From NCBI GenBank assembly GCA_029817715.1, contig JARUPY010000474.1, positions 7,936,001-8,000,000 on the forward strand: 64,000 nucleotides of DNA, in the 5' to 3' direction. A model generated the notes under the pieces. That model ran no database searches. It was given only the letters and a program-made list of their open reading frames with translations, and was not told the origin of the DNA. Source of the stretch: Melastoma dodecandrum (lineage: Eukaryota; Streptophyta; Magnoliopsida; Myrtales; Melastomataceae). The position numbers and the translations under genes were made by a program. Shown one piece after another: positions 43,501-54,310 of the stretch (positions within the stretch are counted from its first letter, which is position 1; each line of letters opens with the position of its first letter).

Positions 43501-45500
43501 ACCTTGCTTACAGTTGAGTGATCAAGCGAGCAACTTATGCATGAAGGAGCTAAGCGAGAAGCTATCGAATTGAGATTAAGTGACGAGACAGCTTGAGTGA
43601 GACACCGATCAAGTTGTACATATTGAAAAGCGAAAATGAGCAATTCAATCGAGAACCTTTGTCGAACAAACTTCAGCGAGGAGTTGACTTTGTTTCGGGA
43701 AGCAGACAGCAACAATCGTTTCATCAGGGAAAAGCCATCTTTTTCGCAACAATGTCTTTGTGGAAAGACATGTTTCATTCTAAAAGAACTTCAATAGAGA
43801 TCATCAATGCTCCTTGGGATCATGTTTCGGCCATAACCAAATGTTTCAGTTAATGTCATAGTTTTGCTACCCTTTATATAAGTGTAACTTTTGTATTTGG
43901 AAAGCGGTTTATGAATTATAAAAAATTTTGAGACAAGTTTGTCTTCCCCTTTTCTACTTCGCTTAGTAGATTCAAGTGCGACTAATTTGAGCGTGCCTTT
44001 TTTGTTGGGGGTGTTTTTGTTTTAGTCGAGTAGTCCCTTGCCCTCATTTTCTTCCCAGTGTTATATTTGTATCTACAGAGTGTATGAGTTATCATGAGTT
44101 CTTGTTCTTGGTGATGTATCTATATCAGAGGTGGTTGACCATCACCTATCCCCATAATATCTTATCTTCGCTGGTCTTATCACCCTTCCATCCATCCCCA
44201 TTCTTCTTTATTGCCACTTCTTTATAGCACATTGGGTTATTTCTTGTGATAAAGCCTCAAATCTTTCATAATTACTTTCATCAAAAGAGTCTTTATACCT
44301 TCTATTAGTATTTGTACTTGTGGAATATCTTTTATGCCTTCTGTTGTCACTATAAGTGTTTGATAGTGACACTCATCATGTAATTTTGAAAAGTAGACGT
44401 ATGATATTGTTGAACCAATATAAACTTATATGTCTCATTCACTTTCTATATCATTGGCCTTCTAACTCATCATTCAGCAAAACCCATTATCAGAAGGAAA
44501 ATGATCAGACAAAATAATCATCTGGAAGAAACCTCCTAGGTTCTGCATCAAACTCTTATCACTATAACAACCTCTAATGTTCTAGAGTCGACCACAGAGG
44601 TCTATTAGGGGAGCCTTTAGTTCACTTTTTGTTATATTGTATAGTGGAATTATGTGATTCGTATGAACCTAACCTTCCACTTCTAGGTTTTATTAGATGT
44701 AGAAAGTATGATTTGGATGGAGATCCTTAAAACAGTCCACAATGATGCCATTCGCCAACTTCTCGGCCAATCAACTTGCTTTATACGCTTTCATAAATGG
44801 GACTTCTAAGTTGTGCTTTTTCATAACTTCCTAGTGTATATCCCTAGTTGTTGAACATCCCCTCTTAGTATGTCATTACATGAATTGATATGTGAGCCAC
44901 TTTGTCATTGTTTAAAAATTATTCAAGCTTTGATTACACTTATGTTCATTCAACGCAAACTTCTCAGTAAAGTTGTTTTTCCCCCTCATTTAGGACTCCC
45001 TATAACCTTTAAGGACAACCTTTCACATAGACAACTTCTTCCTATTTTATGAACTTATTTTTTGGTGAACATTTTATCCCTTAGTAATGGCATATTACTA
45101 TACAGATTTATGTAGTTTTTTAGGAGTATCAAAACACGGTACAACATTCCATTTTATGGTTTTGTGATCACAATAGGGGTTACATTCACTAAATTTGTTT
45201 AACAATTTCTTCTTATGTTTTTCAATTTGAAACACCATCGTCATCTTTTATTTCTTTTCCAAATCTCTCATAGTTTGACTCAATCTCAACCACATCCATA
45301 TCTTATTCGTCAACCACAACATCAACATCAACATTAGGAATATCATGACCATCCCCAATTATATGCTCACACACAAGTTCGCCTCTGTTAACCCTAACAT
45401 CCTCTAAACCAATATGAGCATAATGAGGTTCATTCCAACGATCATTCTCATCCTTCCTTAACTGATGTAGAGCATATTTCAATCGAGACACACCAACTTG
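40526..45500. other. Unassigned intergenic DNA
   Basis: Almost 5 kb with no domain I can recognise on either strand. It holds short ORFs of 60-96 codons with no family signature, AT-rich stretches (40.5-41.5 and 44.2-45.3 kb), a moderately GC-rich part (42.0-43.5 kb) and a degenerate tandem repeat (43074-43310). The minus-strand ORF at 45303-45506 has a low-complexity Asp/Val end and cannot be assigned. This is the best place in the window to look for an unrecognised element or a pseudogene. Confidence 0.4.
43074..43310 (+). repeat. Degenerate ~94-104 bp tandem repeat (2-3 copies)
   Basis: A phrase like 'gagt.aatcattgttcg..aagt..gaaagtcttg..gaggag.caag' begins at about 43074, 43168 and 43270, followed by 'ggacacc' in the first two. 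Copies are diverged and of unequal length. Confidence 0.55.
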
Positions 45501-45519
45501 ATTCAAGTCGAGAATGAGT

Positions 45520-46162
45520 CATTTTATTTATTATTGAGTAAGATAGAACTTGAGAGGGATGTCAGTCAATCCAGGTTCGATCGAGCAAATATCCAATTAG
45601 TGCGAAAACCTGGTTGAGCGAAGAACACACTGTCAAGCGAATCGGTCATCCAATCGAACATCCAATTGAAAGGGATATTTGTTTCCCTTTTCAGGATATC
45701 TTTACGATATTTTATTTCTTATCGTTAGGATATTTTCTTTCCTTTAATAAAGATTGTGCGATCTAATTGTATGATACGGTAGGTAGAAAATCTAAGATAA
45801 TATTCTTTTTTACTTTCAGGCAATTTGGGTGCCTTGTAATAGTTTGAGGATATATCATGATTTGACACTTAAATCCCTTTGTTAGACTTTTTGTCTTTCA
45901 AGTTTCTTCTTCCCTTGGTGGATTCCGAATGTCGTCGAATTGAGTGTGACAATCGATGGTAGTATGTATGATCCTCCCCGTTGTTCCATCGTCCTTGTTT
46001 TCCTTCGTTATTATATCCATGCTATGAGCGAGTCTATCCGAGTGCTTCTATCACGGTGGTAAATTTGTATCCATGATTGTTGAATATCAACCCTACCTTT
46101 TTCTTTTGTCTGTGATTTTCCCTTACAAACACTTCCAACCATCTCCTATCACCCTATTCGCA
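45520..46162 (+). repeat. 5' LTR of chromovirus copy 2 (start approximate)
   Basis: The right end is fixed by the primer-binding site. 45900-46160 aligns by eye with 7440-7680 of copy 1. A possible U3 feature is the AT-rich block 45690-45860. The TG start was not found with certainty. Confidence 0.6.
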
Positions 46163-46168
46163 CTATCT

Positions 46169-46180
46169 TGGTATGAGAGC
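46169..46180 (+). other. Primer-binding site of chromovirus copy 2
   Basis: TGGTATGAGAGC, one base from TGGTATCAGAGC, the site complementary to plant initiator tRNA-Met. The gag reading starts shortly after. Confidence 0.75.
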
Positions 46181-46492
46181 TCAAGGTTGTATAGAGACAC
46201 GTTTGTCAATGGCCGAAAGGTATAGTCACGGCATGTCATTGAATGAGGCGCATGCCGCTTGCCTAGAGCAAGAAATTGAGGATCTTCAGCATTGACTTCA
46301 AGAGGTGAGGACTACTAGAGTGTCGTCGTCCCACAATCATGTGAACAATGATGATGAGAACCCATGGAGAAAAGATACTTGAAGAGAGTTACCACCAGCG
46401 TACCATTCACAAGAGAGATGAGTCCTATCGATGAGTGTCCAGATTCCAAAGTTTGAGGAGAATCTTGATCCAGAGGAGTTCATATACTGAAT

Positions 46493-46497
46493 GCAGA
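46493..46497. repeat. Target-site duplication GCAGA (left)
   Basis: GCAGA before the inserted LTR, repeated at 47948-47952. Confidence 0.85.
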
Positions 46498-47947
46498 TGA
46501 TCACGCTCGTCGAAGGCGGCAAAATTTAAATACTCTAACAAACCTAACTAACTTGTAGATAGGTTAAGTAGAGGTCGATCCCACAGAGAATCAACAGAGA
46601 AAGAATTCCTAACGGTCGCACGTTTAACAATATCGAGGTCAAGTCAAACAAGATGAATGAGAGTAAAACAGAAAAATAGATTGCAAATAATGATAATTCA
46701 ATCAAATATTAAAAACCTAGGACTATCAACTTCCCCTAACGAATTATCTAACTCGTTCCTTCCTTTCTCCAGTTATCAAATTCTCAAGTTACTAACATTC
46801 GATTATCTCCTTACGCCTCTTCCGAAAGCTCTAAGGATGTATTCCGTGTAACGAGCTAATCACTCTATTCCTAGGCAATTAATTAGTGGGAACCCACTAT
46901 GCAACAACCCTAAATGGCTACCTAAGGCGATTCGGTATATTCCTATCCCTTTTGCTAATTAGCTCCGTTTTCCAACGAGACGGTAACTTAGGCTATTCAA
47001 TCCACAGCTTAACCTAAACAACTTTTCCAAGCCCGAATAGGTCTCCATATCAAATTAATTGGTGGCCAGTCAATTAACCGCATTAAGATCAAGATATGAA
47101 TAAGTAACCACACGAATTCGAATAACACGGAGAAAAGGAATTCACTCGTTAAATAAAAGCGTTAAGTTCCATTGAAGTCCTAGAAAAATGAATTAGTTCA
47201 TAGTGTAAAAGAAATTCATCCCAAGTTCAAGGGAAAATAATAACAACATAGAAATCAACGGGAAAGAAAAGAGAAAACGCCCTCCTGATCTTCCGATCCG
47301 AGAAGTGGTAGCTTCGTCCCAATCTCCGCTTCAACCTAGCCGTCACCTCCTTCTCTGTTTCCTAGTCGAATGTCTCATCCTCTTTTCTCCCTTTAGAATA
47401 AATCCCCCTAAAGTTCCTCTAAAACAGAATATATTGTTCCTATCTAGAAAGATTTTCTAAGATTCTCCAAATCTAAATAATATTTCTAGGGAGAATAAAA
47501 TAAAATAACCTAAAACTACCAAAATAAATGCCTAATTGATCCTCTATGTCTTCGTAATCTCCGGAAGATTTGAAGACTCATTGAGCGATTTGGAAATAGG
47601 TTCGTCGGTGGTCGCTTGAATCCACAGAACCTTCAAGGACGCGTCCCTGAGAACTGAAGGACGCGTCCTTCTGTTCTTTATCCAATTTCCCCTTATATGC
47701 ACTTCACTTCGTTCCAGCTTCAAAATCTCCTTCATTTTCCTACATTAAAACATGACAAACCAAGAGGCATCAACAAAATAAATGATTCAAATCAAAATAA
47801 ATTAAAAAACTACGAAAATAAAAAAAAATCCCTAAAACAAAACTAAAAAGTACCCAAATCCTACCAAATTCTTATCAATACTCGTACGACTAACCACATA
47901 AAGCATCATTAGAGATACGAAATAACCCTACTTTCATAGAGTTATCA
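46498..47947 (-). repeat. Solo LTR inserted in chromovirus gag (1450 bp)
   Basis: It starts TGATCACG and ends GTTATCA on the plus strand, with GCAGA on both sides. On the minus strand it begins TGATAACTCTATG and finishes with 'gatcgacctctacttaacc' (from about 46590) and 'aaattttgccgcc'. The last phrase resembles 'attttggcgccgttgccgg', the LTR end and tRNA-Asp-type primer-binding region of Athila-like gypsy elements, so I place it there tentatively. It has no coding capacity; ORFs are short and AT-rich. Confidence 0.8.
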
Positions 47948-47952
47948 GCAGA
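47948..47952. repeat. Target-site duplication GCAGA (right)
   Basis: Identical to 46493-46497. Confidence 0.85.
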
Positions 47953-48719
47953 TAGTCAAGCACATCTTGGACTACGAGGAGGTGCCTGAAGACAAAATGG
48001 TCAAGATTATTGTCCTAAAGTTTCGAATGTATGCTATCCTTTGGTGGGAGAACGCTAACCAGTAACGATGTTAAGAAGGTAGAGATAATAATAGATATTA
48101 GTCAAAGATGAAGAGAGCCATAACCAAGAGGCTTCTGTTGGAGCACCATCCTCGAGACCTACATCTTAAGCTACAATCATTCCAACAATTTTAAAGTGTG
48201 CTTGAGTGCACCAGCGAGTTCGAGAGACTATTGCTTCAATGCAATGTCCAAGATCACCCCCCGACAGAATATCGCTCGATTCAAGGATTGAATCCACCCG
48301 TCGCTGAGGCAGTCGAGCTACAACAATATTAGACATATGACGATGTTCGAGGACTTGCCCACAAAATTAAGCTGCAATAGACAAGGAAGTCACTATCTCG
48401 ACTTATAATGAAGACCTGCCTTTCAACAAGGGGAGTAGTTCGCAGTCAAGACTCAATCAACTATTGCGAGAAGAATCCCACCGTCGACTTCCAATCTCGA
48501 AGTCAAATCGAACTACCATGAGACCGCTCGAAGATGTTTCAAGTGTTAAGAGATCAGACACATGGCCTTGGAATATCATACACGAACAAATGGCATCATT
48601 AAGGAGTTATCCGATGGGAAGAGGAGATTAAGGAGGATTATGCCACAGTTTGGGATCCTGAAGTGATCAAGGAGTACCTGGATGAAGGGGAACTGCTAGG
48701 TCCACAAGGCCTTGAGCGT

Positions 48720-49140
48720 AACACCCGTTCGAAATGAGAGTCAGAGGGAGAGCATCTTTCATACTAAGTGCACTGTCAAGGAGAAAGCATGCCTTGTGAT
48801 TGTCGACAATAGCAGCCACACCAACGTTGTCTAAAGGACAATGATCGAGAAGCTCAAGCTACCAATCGAACCCCATCCCTTGCCTTACCGGCATCAATGG
48901 CTTAGCAAGGAGGGCGATGTTTGAGTCACTCAACGGGCTCTAGTACCATTCTCGATTGGAAAGAGTTACAAGAATGAAGTCTTCTATAACGTGATTCCCA
49001 TGGATGTATGTCACCTTCTTTTAGGAAGACCATGGCATTATTATTGTAGTATGATGGGCATTGAAACACATACTACATCAGCGTCGACGATAAGAAAATC
49101 ACCCCATGCCTCTGACATCTCGACCAATCGAGGCGTCGAC
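48720..49140 (+). pseudogene. pol: Protease remnant (chromovirus copy 2)
   Basis: Phrases: 'KCTVKEKACLVIVDNSSHTN' (about 48766), where the catalytic 'DSG' or 'DGGS' of the family reads 'DNSS', then 'MIEKLKLPIEPHPLPYRHQW' (48841), 'ALVPFSIGKSYKNEVFYNVI' (about 48940) and 'MDVCHLLLGRPWHYY'. A stop at 48832 and later frameshifts break it. It is better preserved than the copy-1 protease region. Confidence 0.75.
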
Positions 49141-49259
49141 TAGTTAGAAGTCGACCTGGTCTCTCAAAGGCGTAGAATTGATTCAAGCAAGGTACAAGAG
49201 TAAGGAGGCTCACTTTTTCATCCTAGTAGAAGCCACCCAGGATCAATCGTCGAGGCATC

Positions 49260-49960
49260 CTCAAGCTATATGAATTATAAGTCGAGTTGCCACCACTTCC
49301 AGAAATTCTGCACCAAATCGACGTAATTCCATGACCATTCTTACTAAATCAACCATATGTAATCCGGAAGAAGCAAAGGAGGTCTAGGAGCAAGTCGATG
49401 AGCTCTAGAAAAAATGTTTGGTTCGAGAAACTATGAGTCCATGTTCGGTGCTAACTATACTATGTCGAAGAAGAATGGATCTTGGAGGATGTGTATGGCA
49501 GTTGAGCATTAACAAGATCACAGTGAACTATCGATTTCCCATACATCAACTAGACGACATGTTAGACGAGTTGCATGGCGCGTAAGTATCCTCAGATGTA
49601 GATCTATGAAGTAGATATCACCGAATCTGTATAAAGGAAGGCGATGAATGGAAGATTGCCTTCAAGATTAAGTATGGTTGTATGAGTGGCTTGTCATGCC
49701 ATTCAGACTTTTGAACGCCCCCAATACCTTCATGAGATAGATGAGCCATGTGATGAGGTCGTTCATTGGAAAGATTGTAGCCATCTACTTCGACGACATC
49801 TTAGTCTACAACAGCGACACAAAGGAGCACATCTAGCACCCAAGGTTGTGTTCAACACACTTTGAGCTAAAAAGTGATATTGTAATCTCAAGAAGTGTGA
49901 ATTCTTTCAGTCTAGCGTGGTGTTCTTGGGCTACGTTGTATCCGTTGACGGAATCAAAGT
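49260..49960 (+). pseudogene. pol: Reverse transcriptase remnant (chromovirus copy 2)
   Basis: It begins at 'VELPPLPEILHQIDVIP' (about 49280). After frame changes the palm reads 'GLYEWLVMPF'-like text (49675-49700), 'NAPNTFMR', 'SFIGKIVAIYFDDILVYNS' with both catalytic aspartates at about 49786-49797. '[19 protein letters not shown]' follows near 49910-49965. Several stops. Confidence 0.8.
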
Positions 49961-49989
49961 CGATGAAAGCAAGGTTGAAAGGCACTAAG

Positions 49990-50600
49990 AATTTGCCTGC
50001 ACTCCAAAACTTCCATGATTTTTGAAGCTTCCATGGTTTAGCTTAGTTCTACAAAAGATTCTTTCGTGGTTTTAGCATGATCGTAGTGTCGATTGCTGAG
50101 TGTTTGAAGGGAGAACGATTTGAGTAAACTCCAGCTACACAAGCTAGCTTTGAGAAGCTAAAGTAGAAAATGAGTGAAGTACCGGTCCTTGATTTGCCCA
50201 ATTTTTCGAAAATGATTGAGGTTTAATGTGACACAACAAGAGTTGGAGTAGGGGGAGTCTTATTGCAGGAAGGAACACCCATCGCCTACTTTATTGAAAA
50301 CCTTATTAGAGCCAAGCTCCACTATTCGACGTACGAGAAGTTTCTAACCATCGTTCAAGTACTTGAAACGTGGAGTCATTATCTGTTGCCTCGAAGTTTG
50401 TGATACACACCGATCATGAAACCCTCAAATTCATCAACGGTCACCATAAGCTCAGTCGAGGACATGCTAAATGGTTGAGTTCCTACAGTCCTTTTTACAT
50501 TCTCAAGTATAAACTTGGAATGAAGAATATAGTAGCTCCCCCTACGAGGAAGATATCCCTAATTTCAACAATGGAAACCAGGCTCATTGGGTTTTGACAC
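49990..50600 (+). pseudogene. pol: RNase H remnant (chromovirus copy 2)
   Basis: 'TTRVGVGGVLLQEGTPIAYF' (about 50232-50290) carries the RNase H start, then 'YEKFLTIVQVLETWSHYLL'. In the open stretch 50370-50597 'FVIHTDHETLKFINGHHKLS' contains the 'TDHE' Asp. 'GMKNIVAPPTRK' replaces the family's 'NxVADALSR'. Confidence 0.78.
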
Positions 50601-50639
50601 CGGAAAGATCTCTACAAGGATAATGAAGATTTTTGTGAG

Positions 50640-51550
50640 ATCTACACTCAGTGCATTACACAAGTCGTCGATAGGTTTTACAAAGTGAATGGATTCTTAT
50701 TTCGATACTCCGAGTTATGTAATTCATCCTCTACATTTGAGAGGTTCATAGAGGATGAATTACTTGTCGCTTTGGAGCCGAGAAGACCATGTCAATGCTG
50801 AAGGACAATTTCTACTGGGTCCAAGTGGAGAATCAGGTTTGAAGCCTTATCTCGAAATGTTTTATATGTCAACTATCAAAGAATCGGGTTCAACCTCAAG
50901 GCTTATGCACTTTATTTCCAATGCCAAACAGACAGTGAGAACACGTGAGTATGGATATTTTCTAGGCTTTCCCAGAACCTAGAGGAGGAAGAATTTGATT
51001 ATGGTTGTCGACAAATTTTCAAAGATTGCACACTTCATACTCTGCCAAAAGACCGATGATACCACCAACGTTGCATATTGGTATGTTCGAGAAGTGCTAA
51101 GATTACATGGAGTTCCTACGTCGATCTTGTCAGATCAAGACGTGAGGTTCCTTAGCCACTTTTGGAAGACATTATGGCATAAGCTTGGAACCAAGATCGT
51201 TTTCAGCACTGCTTATTACCCACAGATCAATGGCCAAACTGAGATAGCAGCAATTCTTCATAAGTCGATTTTGAAGAATTAAAAGAATTAGGATATCAAG
51301 CTTGCGCATGCCGAGTTCGCCTACAATCAATCACCCAGTTAAATAACGAAGTCATCACCATTCAAGGCAGTTTATGGATTAAATATCTTAGTACATGTTG
51401 AGTTGTTGACCCTTCAAATTCATAGTGTGGTTAGTCGATATGCTGAGGATCGAACTAAGGAGATGAAACTACTTAATGAAGATATTCACGTCCAGATCGA
51501 GAAGGCTAACAAGCGTTATCTGGAGAAGACGAATCGAGGACGTCGAGAGA
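50640..51550 (+). pseudogene. pol: Integrase remnant, 3'-truncated (chromovirus copy 2)
   Basis: The zinc region is badly damaged. The core is open at 50995-51282: 'MIMVVDKFSKIAHFILCQK' (first Asp), 'VPTSILSDQDVRFLSHFW' (second Asp), 'STAYYPQINGQTEI' (the Glu is kept). The following 'LAHAEFAYNQS' and 'HVQIEKANKRYLEKTN' are the usual C-terminal region, and similarity stops near 51550. An inverted repeat at 50719-50763 lies in the zinc region. Confidence 0.8.
50719..50763. repeat. Perfect 14-bp inverted repeat
   Basis: Arms 50719-50732 (gtaattcatcctct) and 50750-50763 are exact reverse complements around a 17-nt loop, in the middle of decayed integrase coding sequence. Confidence 0.85.
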
Positions 51551-51639
51551 TGATTTTTTAACCTAGAGACTCGGAGAAAATCTCTGACGTTTCGATCTCC
51601 CAGGTGTCTTCCAGATTCTCCACCGGTCCGAATCTCTGA

Positions 51640-52100
51640 TGTTTGACATATTGCACGTTCAATCGGCCAAGTCGGTCTAACATTCCCTTGGCTAATTTTA
51701 AATACCTAGTTAAATGGGATGCGTAGCACTCGCTTTCTCCAATCAGCTGTTAGATCACAAGTTGAGAGTCTTCATGGATTGTTGCTTGTGGCAACTTTCA
51801 TTTCGTGGCGATTTGCACCACCAGGATCAATGTTTCATACTCAGCAACACTGTTAGTAATTTTATCGTGGATTCGACAGGCTATCCTGGTTTTATTGGCC
51901 CATGCGGAAGCCATTACTATGTCGATGCCTGACCCTTCTTTATTAAATGATCCATCAAACCATATTTCCCATTTCTCTACGATGTTGTTGTTATCGACTG
52001 ACTCATCAATATTTGCTTCCCTATAATGGGTTGGGAACTCTTTCGGAGCACGTCCTTTCACAACAATTTGAGGTTCGTGGAATACGTTGTACATTGAGAG
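51640..52100 (-). pseudogene. pol: Second RNase H of element A' (Tat type)
   Basis: Open 52094-51798: 'EKWEIWFDGSFNKEGSGIDI' has the first catalytic Asp, and 'TNSVAEYETLILVVQIA' keeps the Glu that element A has lost. In another frame 'DSQLVI' and 'SHLTRYLKLAKGMLDRLGRL' follow (51770-51660). It ends in unrelated sequence near 51600. The upstream RT-to-RNase H part (52100-52570) is AT-rich and decayed. Confidence 0.78.
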
Positions 52101-52395
52101 TACTAGACTCTACCGACCGATTCGATCAATTAGCATAGTGTTTTCATTGTGTACTAGACTACACACCATATACATCGTTCGATCTGATATAGTGTCTTAG
52201 ATTCGTGACAACATAGTAAATTGAGAGACGCATTTTTTCCAATGACGTGTTTCTATTTTGTTATTGTGAGAAGTGGGGACTTTCGTTCTACCACTTCGTA
52301 TTCTTGCACTAACATTGCTCTCACATTCGAACGATAGGCTACTACGTTCAATACATATGACCTGTGCGTGTCGGGAGGTGCCATCACCTGAGGGT

Positions 52396-52455
52396 TTCTC
52401 AAATATTCTTTTTATTTCTCAAATATTCTTTTTATTTCTCAAATATTCTTTTTAT
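52396..52455. repeat. Three perfect copies of a 20-bp repeat
   Basis: The 20-mer 'ttctcaaatattctttttat' occurs three times in tandem without a mismatch, inside decayed element A' DNA. Confidence 0.95.
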
Positions 52456-52574
52456 CCCTCATAAAGCTTCTTAGTTTTGTAGGGTCATACTAATTGCCCC
52501 TGGTTTTATCTTTTAATATGGTCGAATACGCTTTGGTTTTGCATTCAACATTTTCTATGAAACGTCGTATGTAA

Positions 52575-53051
52575 TTAACCTTCCAAAGAGAAAGCTTGTA
52601 ACTCTTTCTTAGACTGTGGGGCAGGTAACCTCCTGATAAAGACTTGTATGCGAATGAATTCGCTCTCTACAGGCCTAGCGAACTCTTCCCTTTTCCGGAA
52701 CGAAGTTTTGTATGCAGCTTGATGGACTAGTGGCACAACCCTTTTTCCCTCGTTTATCATGAGTGGTGGGTTATTATACATCATCCTCCCAGGACTCGCA
52801 TAGATAGGAACATCCTCAGTATCGACATTCCTTTTCCCATCGGCAATTACTGCCCAATGGGAAGAATACTCAAGCTGATACCTAGTAGCCGACTCGACCC
52901 TTCTGTCAACGGGGCTACTCAACGGTACCCCTGACAAAGTTCCAAGGTTTTGAAAGACGGCCTCCATCTTGGAGTCGATTGTTTCCTTGAAGTCGTCGTA
53001 ATTCTGGTCGATAGCACCGACTTTCTCCATTAAGAGATGGAGAATACTCAT
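52575..53051 (-). pseudogene. gag: Element A' gag N-terminus fused in frame to RT thumb
   Basis: 158 codons are open. The first ~135 ('MSILHLLMEKVGAIDQNYDD' to 'FARPVESEF') match the gag N-terminal domain of element A at 22449. The last ~20 ('RLPAPQSKKELQAF') match the RT thumb of element A at 33888. The join, near 52655, removes gag core, protease and RT palm but keeps the frame. It then stops at 52575. The start is the same Met as in element A. Confidence 0.8.
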
Positions 53052-53185
53052 GATGGCTGACAGTTCTCCAGCTAAGGGTGGGTTTGACCCACGTCCATCG
53101 TTAGTGTTTTCTCCTTCGGGGTTATACCTCCGAGGTTGTTTGAATTACCGCCAGATCGAGTCGTTGGCATTGTGTTAGTCATTTA

Positions 53186-53203
53186 CTCCCACTGTGGTCG
53201 TCA
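53186..53203 (-). other. Primer-binding site of element A'
   Basis: Minus strand TGACGACCACAGTGGGAG, two mismatches from the site of element A (TGGCGACCCCAGTGGGAG). Confidence 0.65.
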
Positions 53204-53209
53204 AAGGCA

Positions 53210-53951
53210 TGTTCGCTCCGGAAGTGACCACGGACATGCCGGATCCAAAAACGTCGAATATCTCTGGCACTACGGACAACTAGTGTCCGGAGGATTCGTT
53301 GAATGTGTGGTCGCCGTATGAAATGAAAGAACAAAGGGAAGACAACGAATGGGCACTCTTAAGAGGGAGCACTTACGGACGCCATCGACGATGCCTTCGG
53401 AAGTGAGCAGGAACGCAGGAGCACAAAGAGAGCTTGAACGCTAGAATGCTTGAAAAGATAAATTGACAATATCTCCGTCTGTAGAAAGGTGTCAATGTAC
53501 AATGCCTAAAAACAAGTATTTATACTAAGCTAGACCTACGTATATACGGTAAAGAAATATTGCACATATATTACGCTTCCTTTGTTGCCGGTCTCCATGG
53601 AGTATCTATCTCCTTTCCATATGAGTAATCTTGGCAACAATCTCCTTTCGAATAATGAGATCTTCCGGAGTCTTCCTTAACAACTAAGTTGATCGATTGT
53701 GTCACCCATTAGCCTTCGCCGTAGAGTTTCCTCGCTCGCTCAACCAACTGTCGCTTGTCGTTTCCGCTGTCTCTTATCGCCTGTCGCTTGGTATCCCTGT
53801 CGCTTGGTGGCTGCTTCGCCCAGCAAGCCTTCGCCTGGTGTGTTTCCGTTGCCACATCCTTACTGGATTCCAGTCCTTTGGGCCTGTATTTTGGACCGTT
53901 GATCCTCGGATGAGATCGAGATCTGTGGCCCAGAATTTATGTTGTTAAACA
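53210..53951 (-). repeat. LTR of element A' (742 bp)
   Basis: Read on the minus strand it starts TGTTTAACAACATAAATTC and ends GGAGCGAACA, colinear with both LTRs of element A. TATA box at 53517-53524. The sequence beyond 53951 ('caatg') has no matching duplication on the other side because the element is truncated. Confidence 0.9.
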
Positions 53952-53999
53952 CAATGACCCAATAATTGTATTAGTTGTCGACAATATAGAATGAATGAT

Positions 54000-54310
54000 C
54001 GACTCTAATAAGTAGACGCTAGCGCATGAGGCTTAGTAAGATAATCCTTGATTGCCTCAAATTCCTTTTTACTATCGATCGTCAATTCAAATGAATTCTT
54101 TCTCCTCAACAACGCCGGAAAACACTTCGATTTTTCCAATAATATTGTCAATGAAATACCTTAGATAATTAACTTGGCTTAAAAAGTCCCGAAATTGTTT
54201 TTACATGGTTGGAGGAGGAAATTTTTGAATCGCCTTGGTCTTGTTGGGGTCTCGATTCCTTGATGATGTACAAGAAATCCCAAGAATTTCCCAGATCGTA
54301 CTTCAAAAGC
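54000..54310 (-). pseudogene. pol: Gypsy RT-thumb fragment (Tat-like)
   Basis: On the minus strand, phrases equivalent to 'GKFLGFLVHHQGIE', 'KTKAIQKFPPPTTMKQ' and 'VNYLRYFIDNIIGKIEVF' can be read over two frames. They correspond to the end of RT and start of the connection domain of a Tat-like element, different in sequence from elements A and B. It is an isolated scrap beside the LTR of element A'. Confidence 0.6.

Larger units (their letters stand above)
46200..48700 (+). pseudogene. gag: Chromovirus copy 2 gag, split by solo LTR
   Basis: Left part: 'MSLNEAHAACLEQEIEDLQH' (46219) and 'VQIPKFEENLDPEEFIY' to 46497. Right part resumes at 47953 with 'VKHILDYEEVPEDKMVKII' and 'YAILWWENANQ', then 'LECTSEFERLLLQCNVQDHP' near 48200, and a damaged zinc knuckle ('CFKC', then 'HMALEYH') at about 48537-48580. 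Leaving out the 1450-bp insert plus one duplication copy restores continuity of the coding phrase at the junction. Stops occur at 46297, 46480 and elsewhere, so it is a pseudogene regardless of the insertion. Confidence 0.8.
45520..51550 (+). mobile_element. Ty3/gypsy chromovirus-like element, copy 2 (3'-truncated, split by a solo LTR)
   Basis: The order on the plus strand is LTR, initiator-Met primer-binding site, gag (split at 46498-47947), protease, RT, RNase H, integrase. Phrases agree with copy 1 at 3.9-7.7 kb. It ends inside the integrase C-terminal region near 51550, where the minus-strand derivative of element A begins. Many in-frame stops are present. Confidence 0.85.
51555..53951 (-). 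mobile_element. Internally deleted relative of element A (element A')
   Basis: On the minus strand: 5' LTR (53951-53210), primer-binding site, gag N-terminal domain, a direct jump to RT thumb, then second RNase H down to about 51640. The rest is lost at the junction with chromovirus copy 2 near 51555. The LTR and gag are clearly from the same family as element A, with comparable divergence. Confidence 0.85.

Noticed and set aside
45303..45506. 67-codon ORF with an Asp/Val-rich end
   Set aside because: Low complexity and no recognisable family; cannot be supported as a gene.
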